Shown in pieces: positions 1 through 8,576 of a stretch of DNA of 64,000 bases. The notes below the pieces were generated by a model. The model saw only the letters and a program-made list of their open reading frames with translations, was not told the origin of the DNA and did not search any database. The stretch comes from a virus, in IMG/VR virus record IMGVR_UViG_3300008954_000003, positions 62,001-126,000 of that record; one strand, 5' to 3'. Positions within the stretch are counted from its first letter, which is position 1. Each line of letters starts with the position of its first letter. The position numbers and the translations under genes are program-made.

Positions 1-2
1 TG

Positions 3-563
3 GATTTGGTAGAGTTCGAAGAGGCTTACTTAAGTGAGGGTTCTGGCAGCATTGTGAGCAGCTCCCTTGTCGACATGATCAGGCGAACAAGGCAGATCGT
101 TTTGCCACCAAAATTTGACTTTGTGAAGAGGCGGGACGAATCCAGTGTCCAAATTGATAACCCTGTTGAATATAATCCGGTTTTGTCACCATATGCTATG
201 TACCTCATAGACTTCAAACACAATCTTTCTCAAGATGATTTGGGTAAGTGGTGGCAGGGGGTCTTGCCGCAGATCGGCTTGGTTTCTGAAGAACAGACCG
301 TTAAACTTAAACACCCCATAAAGAAGGGTGAAATAATTTCCCCAAAAATGTTGGAAAGTTTTGGAGGGGTTTTGCCGAAGAATTTAAGGTTTAAAGTTTT
401 CAAGTCCAAAAAATTGGCGGTCAAGAAATACAGTAAGTTTATGAACGATCTTGTCGGGGATAGTGATAAAACAGAGTATAAGTACAATTATAACTGGCCA
501 TATGATTTCTTCTCGTTGGTGGAAATGGCTCGGATAAAGCTTGGGCTGGGGTTTAAGGAATAA
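3..563 (+). CDS. Virion structural protein, C-terminal part (left end cut off)
   Basis: The frame is open to the left edge of the window, so this is most likely the end of a larger protein and not a gene starting at the TTG at position 6. The visible 187 codons show no recognised enzyme motif; they contain aromatic-rich stretches such as NWPYDFFSLVEMARIKLG near the C-terminus. The stop overlaps the ATG of the next gene (TAATG), which ties it to the run of structural genes that follows. A baseplate or tail role is inferred from position only. Confidence 0.6.
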   Translation, partial: DLVEFEEAYLSEGSGSIVSSSLVDMIRRTRQIVLPPKFDFVKRRDESSVQIDNPVEYNPVLSPYAMYLIDFKHNLSQDDLGKWWQGVLPQIGLVSEEQTVKLKHPIKKGEIISPKMLESFGGVLPKNLRFKVFKSKKLAVKKYSKFMNDLVGDSDKTEYKYNYNWPYDFFSLVEMARIKLGLGFKE

Positions 564-1345
564 TGGAATTCTTCAACAAAAAAGAAGAGGTGCTCGATTT
601 TGTTTTGACAAAGAAAGGGCGAGAACTGTATGCCAAGGGAAAATTGGCTCCTTACGGATATCGCTTTTTTGATGATGAAGTTGTTTACGACAACGCTTCA
701 GGCGAGCTTCAGAATGAAATAGCTAAAAGAATCAAGAAGGACCTTAAAGTTAAGGCGATCACATCAGTTGTTGGTTCAAACATTGCGAAGACAGAGGTTC
801 CGACAGTGAAGCTTTACAACGAGCTTGGACATGTCACAACGCTAACCCAAAGCGCGCCTTCGTGGAAAGTGATCATGCAAGAAGGGTTTGTCGATACAGG
901 AAGTTATATTTCGTTCCCAACAGGGGTCAAGGGAAATACCTCTGATGAGATGAAAGCTCACCTTGAAAGAATCCCGCAATTGAATCTTGAAGTTAAATAC
1001 GACATATATTCTGAGAATTACAAGAACAACGCTGACAAGAATATGAAAAGGGTTACATTGGAAAAGGATTCAAACGATTTGCTCTTTACATTTGAGGAGA
1101 ACAACGCTTTTGATTTGGGAGAAGAGCAGGAGTTGTATTACGAGGTCTACAAGATCAATTATGATTCGAACAACACCGCTTCGTTGGTGCCACTGGAAAT
1201 GTCAGATAAAGAGTTTTCAAGCGAATTTGTCGGACACTACCTTAATATTTTGGAAGATGACGTTGCAACACAAAAACACCTTTTCAAAATCAAGAATATT
1301 TATGGTACAGAAACTCTGAAAGAAGATGATTTCTGTGAGGAATAA
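563..1345 (+). CDS. Virion structural protein with 'LTxxGRxxLAxG' N-terminal module
   Basis: A 260-residue protein. Its first 40 residues (VLDFVLTKKGRELYAKG, then a DDEV/Y motif) match in pattern the start of the gene at 6532 (VLDAVLTTAGRRRLAEG, then DDEIDY). I recognise this arrangement from structural proteins of large marine myoviruses, where it is thought to be a shared assembly or attachment module. The rest is acidic and has no motif I can name. Start is an ATG overlapping the previous stop. Baseplate or tail-fibre attachment is an inference. Confidence 0.65.
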   Translation: MEFFNKKEEVLDFVLTKKGRELYAKGKLAPYGYRFFDDEVVYDNASGELQNEIAKRIKKDLKVKAITSVVGSNIAKTEVPTVKLYNELGHVTTLTQSAPSWKVIMQEGFVDTGSYISFPTGVKGNTSDEMKAHLERIPQLNLEVKYDIYSENYKNNADKNMKRVTLEKDSNDLLFTFEENNAFDLGEEQELYYEVYKINYDSNNTASLVPLEMSDKEFSSEFVGHYLNILEDDVATQKHLFKIKNIYGTETLKEDDFCEE

Positions 1346-1348
1346 CTT

Positions 1349-3016
1349 ATGACTTTGACGATTGCCCCGTTTTCAGGTGATTTAGACAGAAACTCTAGGG
1401 CAAATAAAAACCTTTTTCTCTTATACGATAAGCCTTATTTTTCAAGACTGCACCATACATTTGATGGTGAAGGGAACTTTGCTTTCTATTTTTATGTGGA
1501 CACTCGCCAGTTGTTTTTGGACAAAAGCAGGTTTCCAGAGATGCTGGATCTTGAAGGAGTAGGTGACGAACTATTATCAGATGCAATTTTTTCAATAAAG
1601 ACGGAGCTTGTCTCAAAGGATGAAACGGTTATCGTCGAGAACACACAAGAAAACACTTTGTTTGTCAACGAAGACCACCCTTTTTTGAAGATTAGTGGTG
1701 GGGCAAAATACACTGATGCTAGAAAGCTTAAGGATTTCAATCTACAGGCAAGGGTTTATTATCGAGATGTGACATACGATATAGCAGTTCAAAATTTTGT
1801 AGACAAGGATTTCTTTTCACCAGATATGCAGGATTTTGCTTTTGAGTTATATAACGTTGTTTATCCCGGAGATGAAACATTTAATCTTGATAAACTTTTT
1901 CATAATATAAAGGCGAGAATCGAGGTTTTTAAAGAGTCAAAAACAAATGACATTGCGATACTCAAAAACTTGTTCACAGAGGAACTTCGTTTTGAAAATG
2001 AACTTGATGGGGTTGAGTACGTTATTCCAAGGGAAATAACCACAGACGAAATAGTTTCTTTTACTTCGGAAGAGTTTCTGGGGAGAGTTTCCTCCGAAGA
2101 AGAGAGGTACAATTTGTCAGGAGAGTCAATTCATTTATCTCCGAGGGAATTTGATGTAAACGGCTCTTTGTTTGATAGTGCCAATTTCAACTTTTTTAAC
2201 AAAATAGCGAAAAACGAATTGAACAAGGAGGTTTCTGAAAACGCAATAGTGTTTTTGAATATTCTCAATGCAAACAAAAGAATTCATTTTGATGTAACAC
2301 CAAAAGATCGACAAGAAACGGTTGATGTTTTGTTACAAACGAGCCTTATAAGCCACACGGGAATCAATCACAATGTTGGCTTATCTGAGATGAGCACTGC
2401 CACTTCTTTTTCAGTTGAGACTACTCATGGAAAGAGGCGGCCAAAAACCAAAGTGACACAACAGGTGGCAACAGGTTTGCAAACGGGTGCGGCTATGGAA
2501 TCGTCTTTAGAGGTCGAGGTAAAGAGCGCAGAAATCGATAAGAAAGCTGTGTATTCAAAAAACAAAGCCAAGCTTCTTATGCTTGTAACCGTTCTTCGTG
2601 AAGTGGATAATTTTATCAATTCGGATAGACTATTTTTCAGAAGGGTTTTTGAGAAGCTGAGAGAGGGTATAGATGATTTGCCAATTCAATTGCAATTTTT
2701 GTACGGAGAATATCGAAAAGAAGAGCAGAGTTTGATATTTAGTGATGCTGGAGAACCTATAAGAAGCAACGTTCTTTTGTTTGGCTTGCTTTGGAATAAT
2801 TTCAAGAACCTTGTTAATGTAGAGTACTTAGAAGCTCAGAGTTCTACCTTTGCAGAGGCGTGGACACCTCTTAAAAAGTCAATCATAGAAGAGATCCCAG
2901 CGGGTCAAAAAATACTATGTAGACTGAACCCTTATCTGAACAATGATCTTGGAGTTATTCCAACTGAAAAGACCAGCCTTCCTATTTATAATAGGTATTT
3001 TTACATAGAGAAATAA
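1349..3016 (+). CDS. Large virion structural protein, unknown role
   Basis: A 555-residue protein, rich in beta-type and charged segments, with no signal peptide, membrane segment or catalytic motif that I can see. It starts 3 bases after the preceding stop. Its last codons (LPIYNRYFYIEK) contain the candidate late promoter CTATTTAT at 2982-2989 that would serve the next gene. Function is unknown; a baseplate or tail-tip component is likely from its neighbours, which are all large, non-enzymatic and co-oriented. Confidence 0.6.
   Translation: MTLTIAPFSGDLDRNSRANKNLFLLYDKPYFSRLHHTFDGEGNFAFYFYVDTRQLFLDKSRFPEMLDLEGVGDELLSDAIFSIKTELVSKDETVIVENTQENTLFVNEDHPFLKISGGAKYTDARKLKDFNLQARVYYRDVTYDIAVQNFVDKDFFSPDMQDFAFELYNVVYPGDETFNLDKLFHNIKARIEVFKESKTNDIAILKNLFTEELRFENELDGVEYVIPREITTDEIVSFTSEEFLGRVSSEEERYNLSGESIHLSPREFDVNGSLFDSANFNFFNKIAKNELNKEVSENAIVFLNILNANKRIHFDVTPKDRQETVDVLLQTSLISHTGINHNVGLSEMSTATSFSVETTHGKRRPKTKVTQQVATGLQTGAAMESSLEVEVKSAEIDKKAVYSKNKAKLLMLVTVLREVDNFINSDRLFFRRVFEKLREGIDDLPIQLQFLYGEYRKEEQSLIFSDAGEPIRSNVLLFGLLWNNFKNLVNVEYLEAQSSTFAEAWTPLKKSIIEEIPAGQKILCRLNPYLNNDLGVIPTEKTSLPIYNRYFYIEK
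2982..2989 (+). promoter_or_regulatory. Candidate late promoter CTATTTAT
   Basis: Exact CTATTTAT inside the 3' end of the preceding gene, 30 bases before the ATG at 3020. It is also the left half of a small palindrome (CCTATTTATAATAGG). It is one of six exact copies in the window, all just upstream of gene starts. Promoter function is inferred from recurrence and spacing. Confidence 0.5.
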
Positions 3017-3019
3017 TAC

Positions 3020-5161
3020 ATGGCAGAAGAAACAGGCAAAATTTTAACCGCTGAGTGGCGTGAGTCTTGGAAGAACATCATAATCAACGCAGACGGAAAT
3101 CTGTTTGGGGACATACCCTTCAGCAAAGATCAGGGTCATGCTCTTGAGCTTGAATCCGATCAGTCGCCGCCAGCCGGTGAAAAGAAGTTGATAATCAAAT
3201 CGACATTTCATTCTGTGAGGACATATCCCCCACAAAGGGTTCTCGCCGGTATCCCAACAATAATTAAAGCTGGGACATATAGAATCTTTTTTATGAAAAA
3301 GAGTGGGAGAAGGGATTCTGGATATGATTTCCTTCAAAGAAAGAATGGCGCGCGAAGCGTTAAGAAGGGGCTCGTTAAGCCGCCACCGCCGCCACCGCCG
3401 CCACCGCCACCGCCACCGCCACCGCCATTGTTTATTCCTGGGATGAATCTGATTACAACAACCACAACTCTGAAAACAGATGAGGAAAAGGAGAAAGAAA
3501 AGGAAGACAAGGAAACCGTCTTAAAGGATCAGGTAATGTTGTTCAGCCTTGGTGGCGGTGCAAATGACAGTGGTCTTGGCGGGTCTAAAGGGGATAGCAA
3601 TAAGAAAAACGAGGGTAAGAATCAGGGGGGTGGTGATTTGCTCGATGCAGTTAAAAACCTTGGGGAAGAACTTTCAACTGGGCCAAAGTCGACTCCGAAA
3701 TCTTTTACAGAGGTAAAAGACGTTGTTAAGACAGAAGCAACAAAAGTTATTGAAAAAATAAAGAAAGATAAGCCATTGGAGTTGAAGAAGGAAGAGGTAG
3801 AGAATTTAGTAAACGAGGCTCTTATCCCACCATACCCACCGTTGGTAACTTTTTACCCATATGCCGGTGTAAACAACAAAGTACTTATTCTTTTGCAACC
3901 TCAAACAGGCCCTGTGAAAAAGAAGGTTTTTACGCAACTAAGCTTCATAAAGAGTTTTGTTGTGGAAGTTTCCGATAATCCTCTTACAGGGTTCCAGAGT
4001 GGGCGTCCGATTTTACCTGAAAGAGCGGCAATTATTGATCAAGCTCTCAAACCGAATGTAAAGAAGTATTATCGTTTTTTCACCAATTCAAAAACACCAG
4101 GAATCAAGTCTCACTTATCAAAAGTTTATGAAGTCGAGATGGTTGATGATGGTGGGGTTGTGTATTTAACAACTCAAATTTTCAAGAAAAAGCAGAAAAA
4201 GAAATCAATTCGTCGGAAAAATTTCGTAGGAAAACTTCGTATAGAACCATCACTATCACAGCTTATTGTAGACAGAGAAGATATTTTGGAAGGAGAGGCG
4301 GTGGAAAAATCTGACCTTGGAATCGTTCCAAGCGCAGAATCGGTGTATAGTGATAGGCCAAACTTTAAAATTAGAGTTGGTTCGAGGAGAACTAAGAGAA
4401 AAATAGATCTGAATATAAACTTCAAAGCGACATCAAAAGGGCTTGAATCTCCAAAAGGAAGCGGGATTCAAGAGGTCATTGCTGACATTCCAATAAAAAC
4501 GGCGCTGGATAAGGCTGTTGATCTTATTCTTTCTGGAAAAGATCCTTTTGCAAGTGGAGAATCGAGTATTTTAGGAATAGCAAATTTGGGTATAACAACA
4601 GCACTCGGAGAGTCGGTAAAGACAGTTCTTTCACAAGGTGCTGGTTTAGGAAAAGGAACTGATGGAAAAGCGATTAGTATGCTTGGGCTTTTAAATGCGG
4701 TGTTGAACAAAGATGAGAGCAAAGAGGAATCGTCGAATGAGGGGAACGTCCTTGATAAAGTGGAAGAAAACAAAGCAGAAACACCACCTCCACCTCCACC
4801 CCCACCTACAAAACCCGGAGATGATTTGAAATTACAACAAATAAATTTTGTCAAGGATGTTCTTGCAGGGTTGACAAGTATTGAAGGTGTAAAAACAGAA
4901 GATGAAGCAAAAGTTAAACAAGCTGCAAACGAAACGATTAACATTTTATCGAAACCTAATGTAGTATTAGAGAGTAATATCACTGGAGTTGTTGGTGGTG
5001 CGGTAATGAATAAGAAGCCAGTCAACGAAGGTGGCATCAAAAAAGAAGCAGAAAAAATGGTGAAAGCCACGAAGAGTTCTTCAAAAGAAACGGTAGTTTT
5101 GAATTATAGCAAGGTTTACAATACGTTTATAGATCAATTTACAAAGGCGTTGGAAAAATAA
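3020..5161 (+). CDS. Structural protein with polyproline tract and Fn3-like region
   Basis: A 713-residue protein. Residues about 121-136 are 16 consecutive prolines encoded by alternating CCG/CCA (3380-3427), followed by a Lys/Glu-rich linker; a second run of about eight prolines lies near residues 590-597. The middle part (about 270-385) reads like a fibronectin-type beta domain of a family seen in large phage virions (pattern PNVKKYYRFFTN then YEVEMVDDGG). The C-terminus is helical. The layout of globular part, flexible proline/charged linker, beta domain and helices suits an elongated tail or baseplate appendage. It abuts the next gene with no spacer. Confidence 0.6.
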   Translation: MAEETGKILTAEWRESWKNIIINADGNLFGDIPFSKDQGHALELESDQSPPAGEKKLIIKSTFHSVRTYPPQRVLAGIPTIIKAGTYRIFFMKKSGRRDSGYDFLQRKNGARSVKKGLVKPPPPPPPPPPPPPPPPLFIPGMNLITTTTTLKTDEEKEKEKEDKETVLKDQVMLFSLGGGANDSGLGGSKGDSNKKNEGKNQGGGDLLDAVKNLGEELSTGPKSTPKSFTEVKDVVKTEATKVIEKIKKDKPLELKKEEVENLVNEALIPPYPPLVTFYPYAGVNNKVLILLQPQTGPVKKKVFTQLSFIKSFVVEVSDNPLTGFQSGRPILPERAAIIDQALKPNVKKYYRFFTNSKTPGIKSHLSKVYEVEMVDDGGVVYLTTQIFKKKQKKKSIRRKNFVGKLRIEPSLSQLIVDREDILEGEAVEKSDLGIVPSAESVYSDRPNFKIRVGSRRTKRKIDLNINFKATSKGLESPKGSGIQEVIADIPIKTALDKAVDLILSGKDPFASGESSILGIANLGITTALGESVKTVLSQGAGLGKGTDGKAISMLGLLNAVLNKDESKEESSNEGNVLDKVEENKAETPPPPPPPPTKPGDDLKLQQINFVKDVLAGLTSIEGVKTEDEAKVKQAANETINILSKPNVVLESNITGVVGGAVMNKKPVNEGGIKKEAEKMVKATKSSSKETVVLNYSKVYNTFIDQFTKALEK
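3380..3427 (+). repeat. Proline-codon microsatellite (CCG/CCA)n
   Basis: Sixteen consecutive proline codons of mixed CCG and CCA in an AT-rich gene. It would form a rigid polyproline II linker and is expected to need EF-P for efficient translation. The tract may vary in length between relatives. Confidence 0.85.
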
Positions 5162-6466
5162 ATGGGAATCAAGGAAGCAAAAGAAGTCGTTCGAAGTGGA
5201 AAAGCTTTTTATGAAGAGGCTTTGAAAAACGCTAAAGCAGAGGGGACAAGAAAAATCCTTCAAACGATGAAATTGGGAAGTAATGTTTTTGAAGTCTATG
5301 AGGAGTTCTTATCCGAAGAGCGGATAAGTGATATCCCAGAACTCTTGAAGCCGTTTGGTGCGCTCCTCAATAAAGAACTTGAAAGAAATATAGAAGAGGA
5401 CGAGGTTTCTGAAGCAGATCTTGGAACACTCGTTGAGCTTCTTTCTACGTTCGGAGGACCAGAGGACGTATCATTATTAACAGAAAATACAATTTTGAAC
5501 ACCAAACAAGCATTTGACGATTACAAGAAACAAACGATTGTAAATTTTACAAAACACATTGGTGAGGGATTTGAAGGGTTGAATCTCTTTTTCAAAGAGG
5601 GTGTTGAACTGGACTTAGGCTTCGCATTCAACAAAGATACGTTCGCTCCGCTAGTCTCGGAAGGGCTTAAAGGTGAAGAAATTGCTGAATTTGTTGAGGG
5701 CATGAAAGACATTTTGGTTCAGTTTGAAGATGGTGTAAGCGTGGGTGAGTTTGCAGAACTTGTTGGGTTCATATTTGCGGCGATTGAAGATGATTTTGAA
5801 ACATTACAGGTTGCGATCAAAAGAGCCCTTGACACGTTTGTTCGTGGGATAGTGGTAGGGTCGGAGCAGATCACAGTTAAAAGTGAGATTAAATTAAGGA
5901 AGATGTTCTCTGGGTTGGTGGATTCTATAAAAGAAGAGTTCTCGATCCAATCAGCCAGGGAAGAGAACATTGCGAAGTATCGTGCTGTTTTTGTAGAACT
6001 TCTTGAATCAATCGTAGGCTCAGAGGGGTCCATAGATATTGTTGCAATTGCAGCAGAATATAAACAAGCCCTGAATCAGATGATAAAGGATCTGAAAAAC
6101 GTTAGAGTTGCCGGTAGTGGAGAGGGCACTTCTGTGAGAAAGGGCGATCTTAAAACCGTTGCTACTGGCGCAACAAACAGAGCAAATAAAGTTGCAAATG
6201 ATTTTGTGGTATTGCCGGGGGTTGGTCAAGGGCTTGCAAGTGAGGTTGCTAATTTGGTAGATGCAGAGGGTGTTGCCATCGATCCAGAAGAATTTGCTCC
6301 AAGACCTGAAGCAACGGGCTCATTAAACCTTTCACCTGAAGTTGGAGGGTTTGAGTTTGCCCCGCCAGGAGGACACCTTTCACCTGAAGCTGGAGGGTTT
6401 GAGTTTGCCCCGCCAGGAGGACTACCGGAGGACGAATTAATATTTACTGGCTCTTTGGGTATATAA
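5162..6466 (+). CDS. Helical virion-associated protein with duplicated C-terminal tail
   Basis: A 434-residue, mostly alpha-helical acidic protein with no enzyme motif. It begins immediately after the preceding stop. The C-terminal 45 or so residues contain two near-identical 16-residue units of the form LSPE(V/A)GGFEFAPPGG, encoded by a 48-bp tandem repeat at 6328-6423. The tail is probably disordered. Context places it in the tail/baseplate gene run; the exact role is unknown. Confidence 0.6.
   Translation: MGIKEAKEVVRSGKAFYEEALKNAKAEGTRKILQTMKLGSNVFEVYEEFLSEERISDIPELLKPFGALLNKELERNIEEDEVSEADLGTLVELLSTFGGPEDVSLLTENTILNTKQAFDDYKKQTIVNFTKHIGEGFEGLNLFFKEGVELDLGFAFNKDTFAPLVSEGLKGEEIAEFVEGMKDILVQFEDGVSVGEFAELVGFIFAAIEDDFETLQVAIKRALDTFVRGIVVGSEQITVKSEIKLRKMFSGLVDSIKEEFSIQSAREENIAKYRAVFVELLESIVGSEGSIDIVAIAAEYKQALNQMIKDLKNVRVAGSGEGTSVRKGDLKTVATGATNRANKVANDFVVLPGVGQGLASEVANLVDAEGVAIDPEEFAPRPEATGSLNLSPEVGGFEFAPPGGHLSPEAGGFEFAPPGGLPEDELIFTGSLGI
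6328..6423 (+). repeat. 48-bp tandem repeat, two copies
   Basis: Copies at 6328-6375 and 6376-6423 differ at one internal base (GTT/GCT in the Val/Ala codon) and at the last base. The length is a multiple of three, so the frame is kept and the protein tail is doubled. Confidence 0.9.
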
Positions 6467-6502
6467 TTTTGTTCGGGGAAGGGTTGGAACTTTAAATATC
6501 GA

Positions 6503-6510
6503 CTAATTAT
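6503..6510 (+). promoter_or_regulatory. Possible late promoter variant CTAATTAT
   Basis: In the 65-base gap before the gene at 6532, CTAATTAT followed by AGTG differs from the recurring CTATTTAT by one base and sits 21 bases before the ATG. A good ribosome-binding site (AAAGGAGAG) lies between. Weaker evidence than for the exact copies. Confidence 0.3.
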
Positions 6511-6531
6511 AGTGATAAAGGAGAGATTAGA

Positions 6532-7473
6532 ATGGCTTTTTTAGATAACAGTGGTGATATTGTTTTAGATGCTGTGCTTACAACAGCAGGAAGGCGACGT
6601 TTGGCAGAGGGAGCTGGCGCTTTTAAGGTTGCTCGTTTTGCTTTGAGCGATGATGAGATTGATTACGCTTTGTACAATTCAAGTCACGCAAGTGGTAGTG
6701 CTTATTTTGATCTTGATATTCTCAAGAGTCCGGTTTTGGAAGCAGTAACCGAGCCCAATGCCGCTTTGAAGTACAAACTATTAACCATTCCAAATCAACA
6801 GCTTCTATTCTTACCAACTCTTAAACTGAACACGAAACAAGCTCCTTTGTCAGCTTTGAACACGATCATTGTTGCGGTTAATGACAAGGTGGTTGAAAGT
6901 TTGACCGGGGGGACAACTCTTCCAAACTACGATACAATTTTTAACGGTGTTAATGGGTACATTGATGGGCGCGCAGCAGCTAAGGCAGCGGGCACCTTGA
7001 TGTTGAAAATTGGACAGGGTTTTGACACAGCAGAAGCCGGCGGTGCAGGAACGGCTATGCCGACTGATTTGGAAGAGACACAGTTTGCAATCGCAATGGA
7101 CGCAAGGTTTGGTCACGTTGTGACTAACACACCGGAGGGTGGAGTTGAAGCCGACCTCTCATTTATTTCAACAGACGGAACAGGAGTTTGGGCCTTGGCT
7201 GATGGTGCAAACCCCGATAACTTCGAAGCAAAACCCGTGGCTGAAAAGATCAATATCGCCGGGCCAATCGGAAGACAATTGAAGTTCAGCATCAAGGGCG
7301 CTTCAAGTATGTTAAACAACGCACAATTTTTCTTTGATAAGTACGGAAGGTCAGATTCCAACTTTAACAGTACAAGTGTTTCATTGAAGAAAATATCAGC
7401 AAACCTGAGAATTCAGGGTTTGACTCAAGGTGGGGTGGTCAATATTCCGCTTCATTTCATAGCAGAATTTTAA
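6532..7473 (+). CDS. Virion structural protein with 'LTxxGRxxLAxG' N-terminal module
   Basis: A 313-residue protein whose first 45 residues repeat the module seen at 563 (VLDAVLTTAGRRRLAEG...DDEIDY). The remainder is beta-rich with Gly/Ala loops and has no catalytic motif. A strong AAAGGAGAG site precedes the ATG after a short gap, suggesting it heads its own transcript. It probably forms part of a fibre or baseplate together with the two genes that follow; this is inferred from position and the shared module. Confidence 0.65.
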   Translation: MAFLDNSGDIVLDAVLTTAGRRRLAEGAGAFKVARFALSDDEIDYALYNSSHASGSAYFDLDILKSPVLEAVTEPNAALKYKLLTIPNQQLLFLPTLKLNTKQAPLSALNTIIVAVNDKVVESLTGGTTLPNYDTIFNGVNGYIDGRAAAKAAGTLMLKIGQGFDTAEAGGAGTAMPTDLEETQFAIAMDARFGHVVTNTPEGGVEADLSFISTDGTGVWALADGANPDNFEAKPVAEKINIAGPIGRQLKFSIKGASSMLNNAQFFFDKYGRSDSNFNSTSVSLKKISANLRIQGLTQGGVVNIPLHFIAEF

Positions 7474-7488
7474 AGGACGGAGAATAAG

Positions 7489-8562
7489 ATGGCTACAAGT
7501 ATTTTTAAGAATTTGGATGAGAACGATAAAGTAACACAAAAAACTTTATTGCATGAGTCAATTCCGATCACAGGATCGCTTTTGTCTGGTTCGTATGGGA
7601 CGTTTCCGAATGACACAAACGTTAAGTTTTATAGTCATGGCTATTTCCAGTCTGTGTATGATTATCCTTATGCCAGTTCTTCAGCGAACCACATTTTTGA
7701 TATCACATACGGACACAAAGAAGGTTCAGTGCCGGCACCAACAGCAAGCTCTCAAGAGAAAGAAATCAAACATGCAATCTATTCTCAAATGTCACAACTT
7801 CTGTTTGGGTATGATGCAACAGGTTCAGCGATTCCTATCAACGTATCCGGCTCGTTGTCTCCAACATCAGCGGATTGGATTGCAAACCCGTTGTTTATTA
7901 ACTTTTCAAGATTGCTTGTGAAAGATGAGATTAAAAAAGGCTCCTTTGAACTAAAGATTGCAACAAGTGGTTCAAGCTGTGGCAGTGCAAGCATGGACAA
8001 TGTTGCTACAATTGGTGATTATGCCGCAACAGGCAACACCGTGAGCTTTATTGATAATTCACCAGTTGGTGAATACGGAATCCTTTACACAGGCGCGGTT
8101 GAGAACAACAGAGAAAGAGGTTTGGTGTTTTATCAAGCGGGTATTGCTGTTCTTGACCTTGACAGATTCTTTGTAGACGATAACGAATTTAGATTTACGT
8201 CGGGAACCTATGGCTACCGGAGAATCGCTGATTCGATTATTTCGTCAAGTGTCGATGATATAGGAGATGCTGTACGTCGAAGAATCTTCAACATCAGTTT
8301 CCGCAACACAACCGAGCTTAATTCAACGGTTTATTTCTGTCGCCTAAATCACAATGAGTTCAACTATAGTTCGAACCCAACGTATGTGACCGCAAGCAAG
8401 TTGCGTGTGAAGGACAAGAATGAGGATTCACCCATATCATACGTTACAACAGTTGGTCTTTATTCCGAGGACAATGAGTTGCTTGCTGTAGGAAAACTAT
8501 CTGAGCCCTTGAAGAAAACCGCCGCAGACGAGCTTACCATTCGTGTCAGAACAGACTTCTGA
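7489..8562 (+). CDS. Virion structural protein, unknown role
   Basis: A 357-residue Ser/Thr/Tyr-rich beta-type protein. Its C-terminal segment, with SPISYVTTVGLYSEDNELLA and VGKLSEPLKK, closely parallels the C-terminus of the next gene product (TYINKIGVYDEEENLIG and IATLANPVRKK), so the two share a terminal domain. GGACGGAGAA precedes the ATG. A fibre or baseplate role is inferred. Confidence 0.65.
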   Translation: MATSIFKNLDENDKVTQKTLLHESIPITGSLLSGSYGTFPNDTNVKFYSHGYFQSVYDYPYASSSANHIFDITYGHKEGSVPAPTASSQEKEIKHAIYSQMSQLLFGYDATGSAIPINVSGSLSPTSADWIANPLFINFSRLLVKDEIKKGSFELKIATSGSSCGSASMDNVATIGDYAATGNTVSFIDNSPVGEYGILYTGAVENNRERGLVFYQAGIAVLDLDRFFVDDNEFRFTSGTYGYRRIADSIISSSVDDIGDAVRRRIFNISFRNTTELNSTVYFCRLNHNEFNYSSNPTYVTASKLRVKDKNEDSPISYVTTVGLYSEDNELLAVGKLSEPLKKTAADELTIRVRTDF

Positions 8563-8576
8563 TTTAAAGGTGGCCC

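Noticed and set aside
4468-5070. 200-codon open frame on the - strand
   Set aside because: Antisense to a structural gene in the same codon register; includes poly-Gly from the proline codons; no ribosome site.
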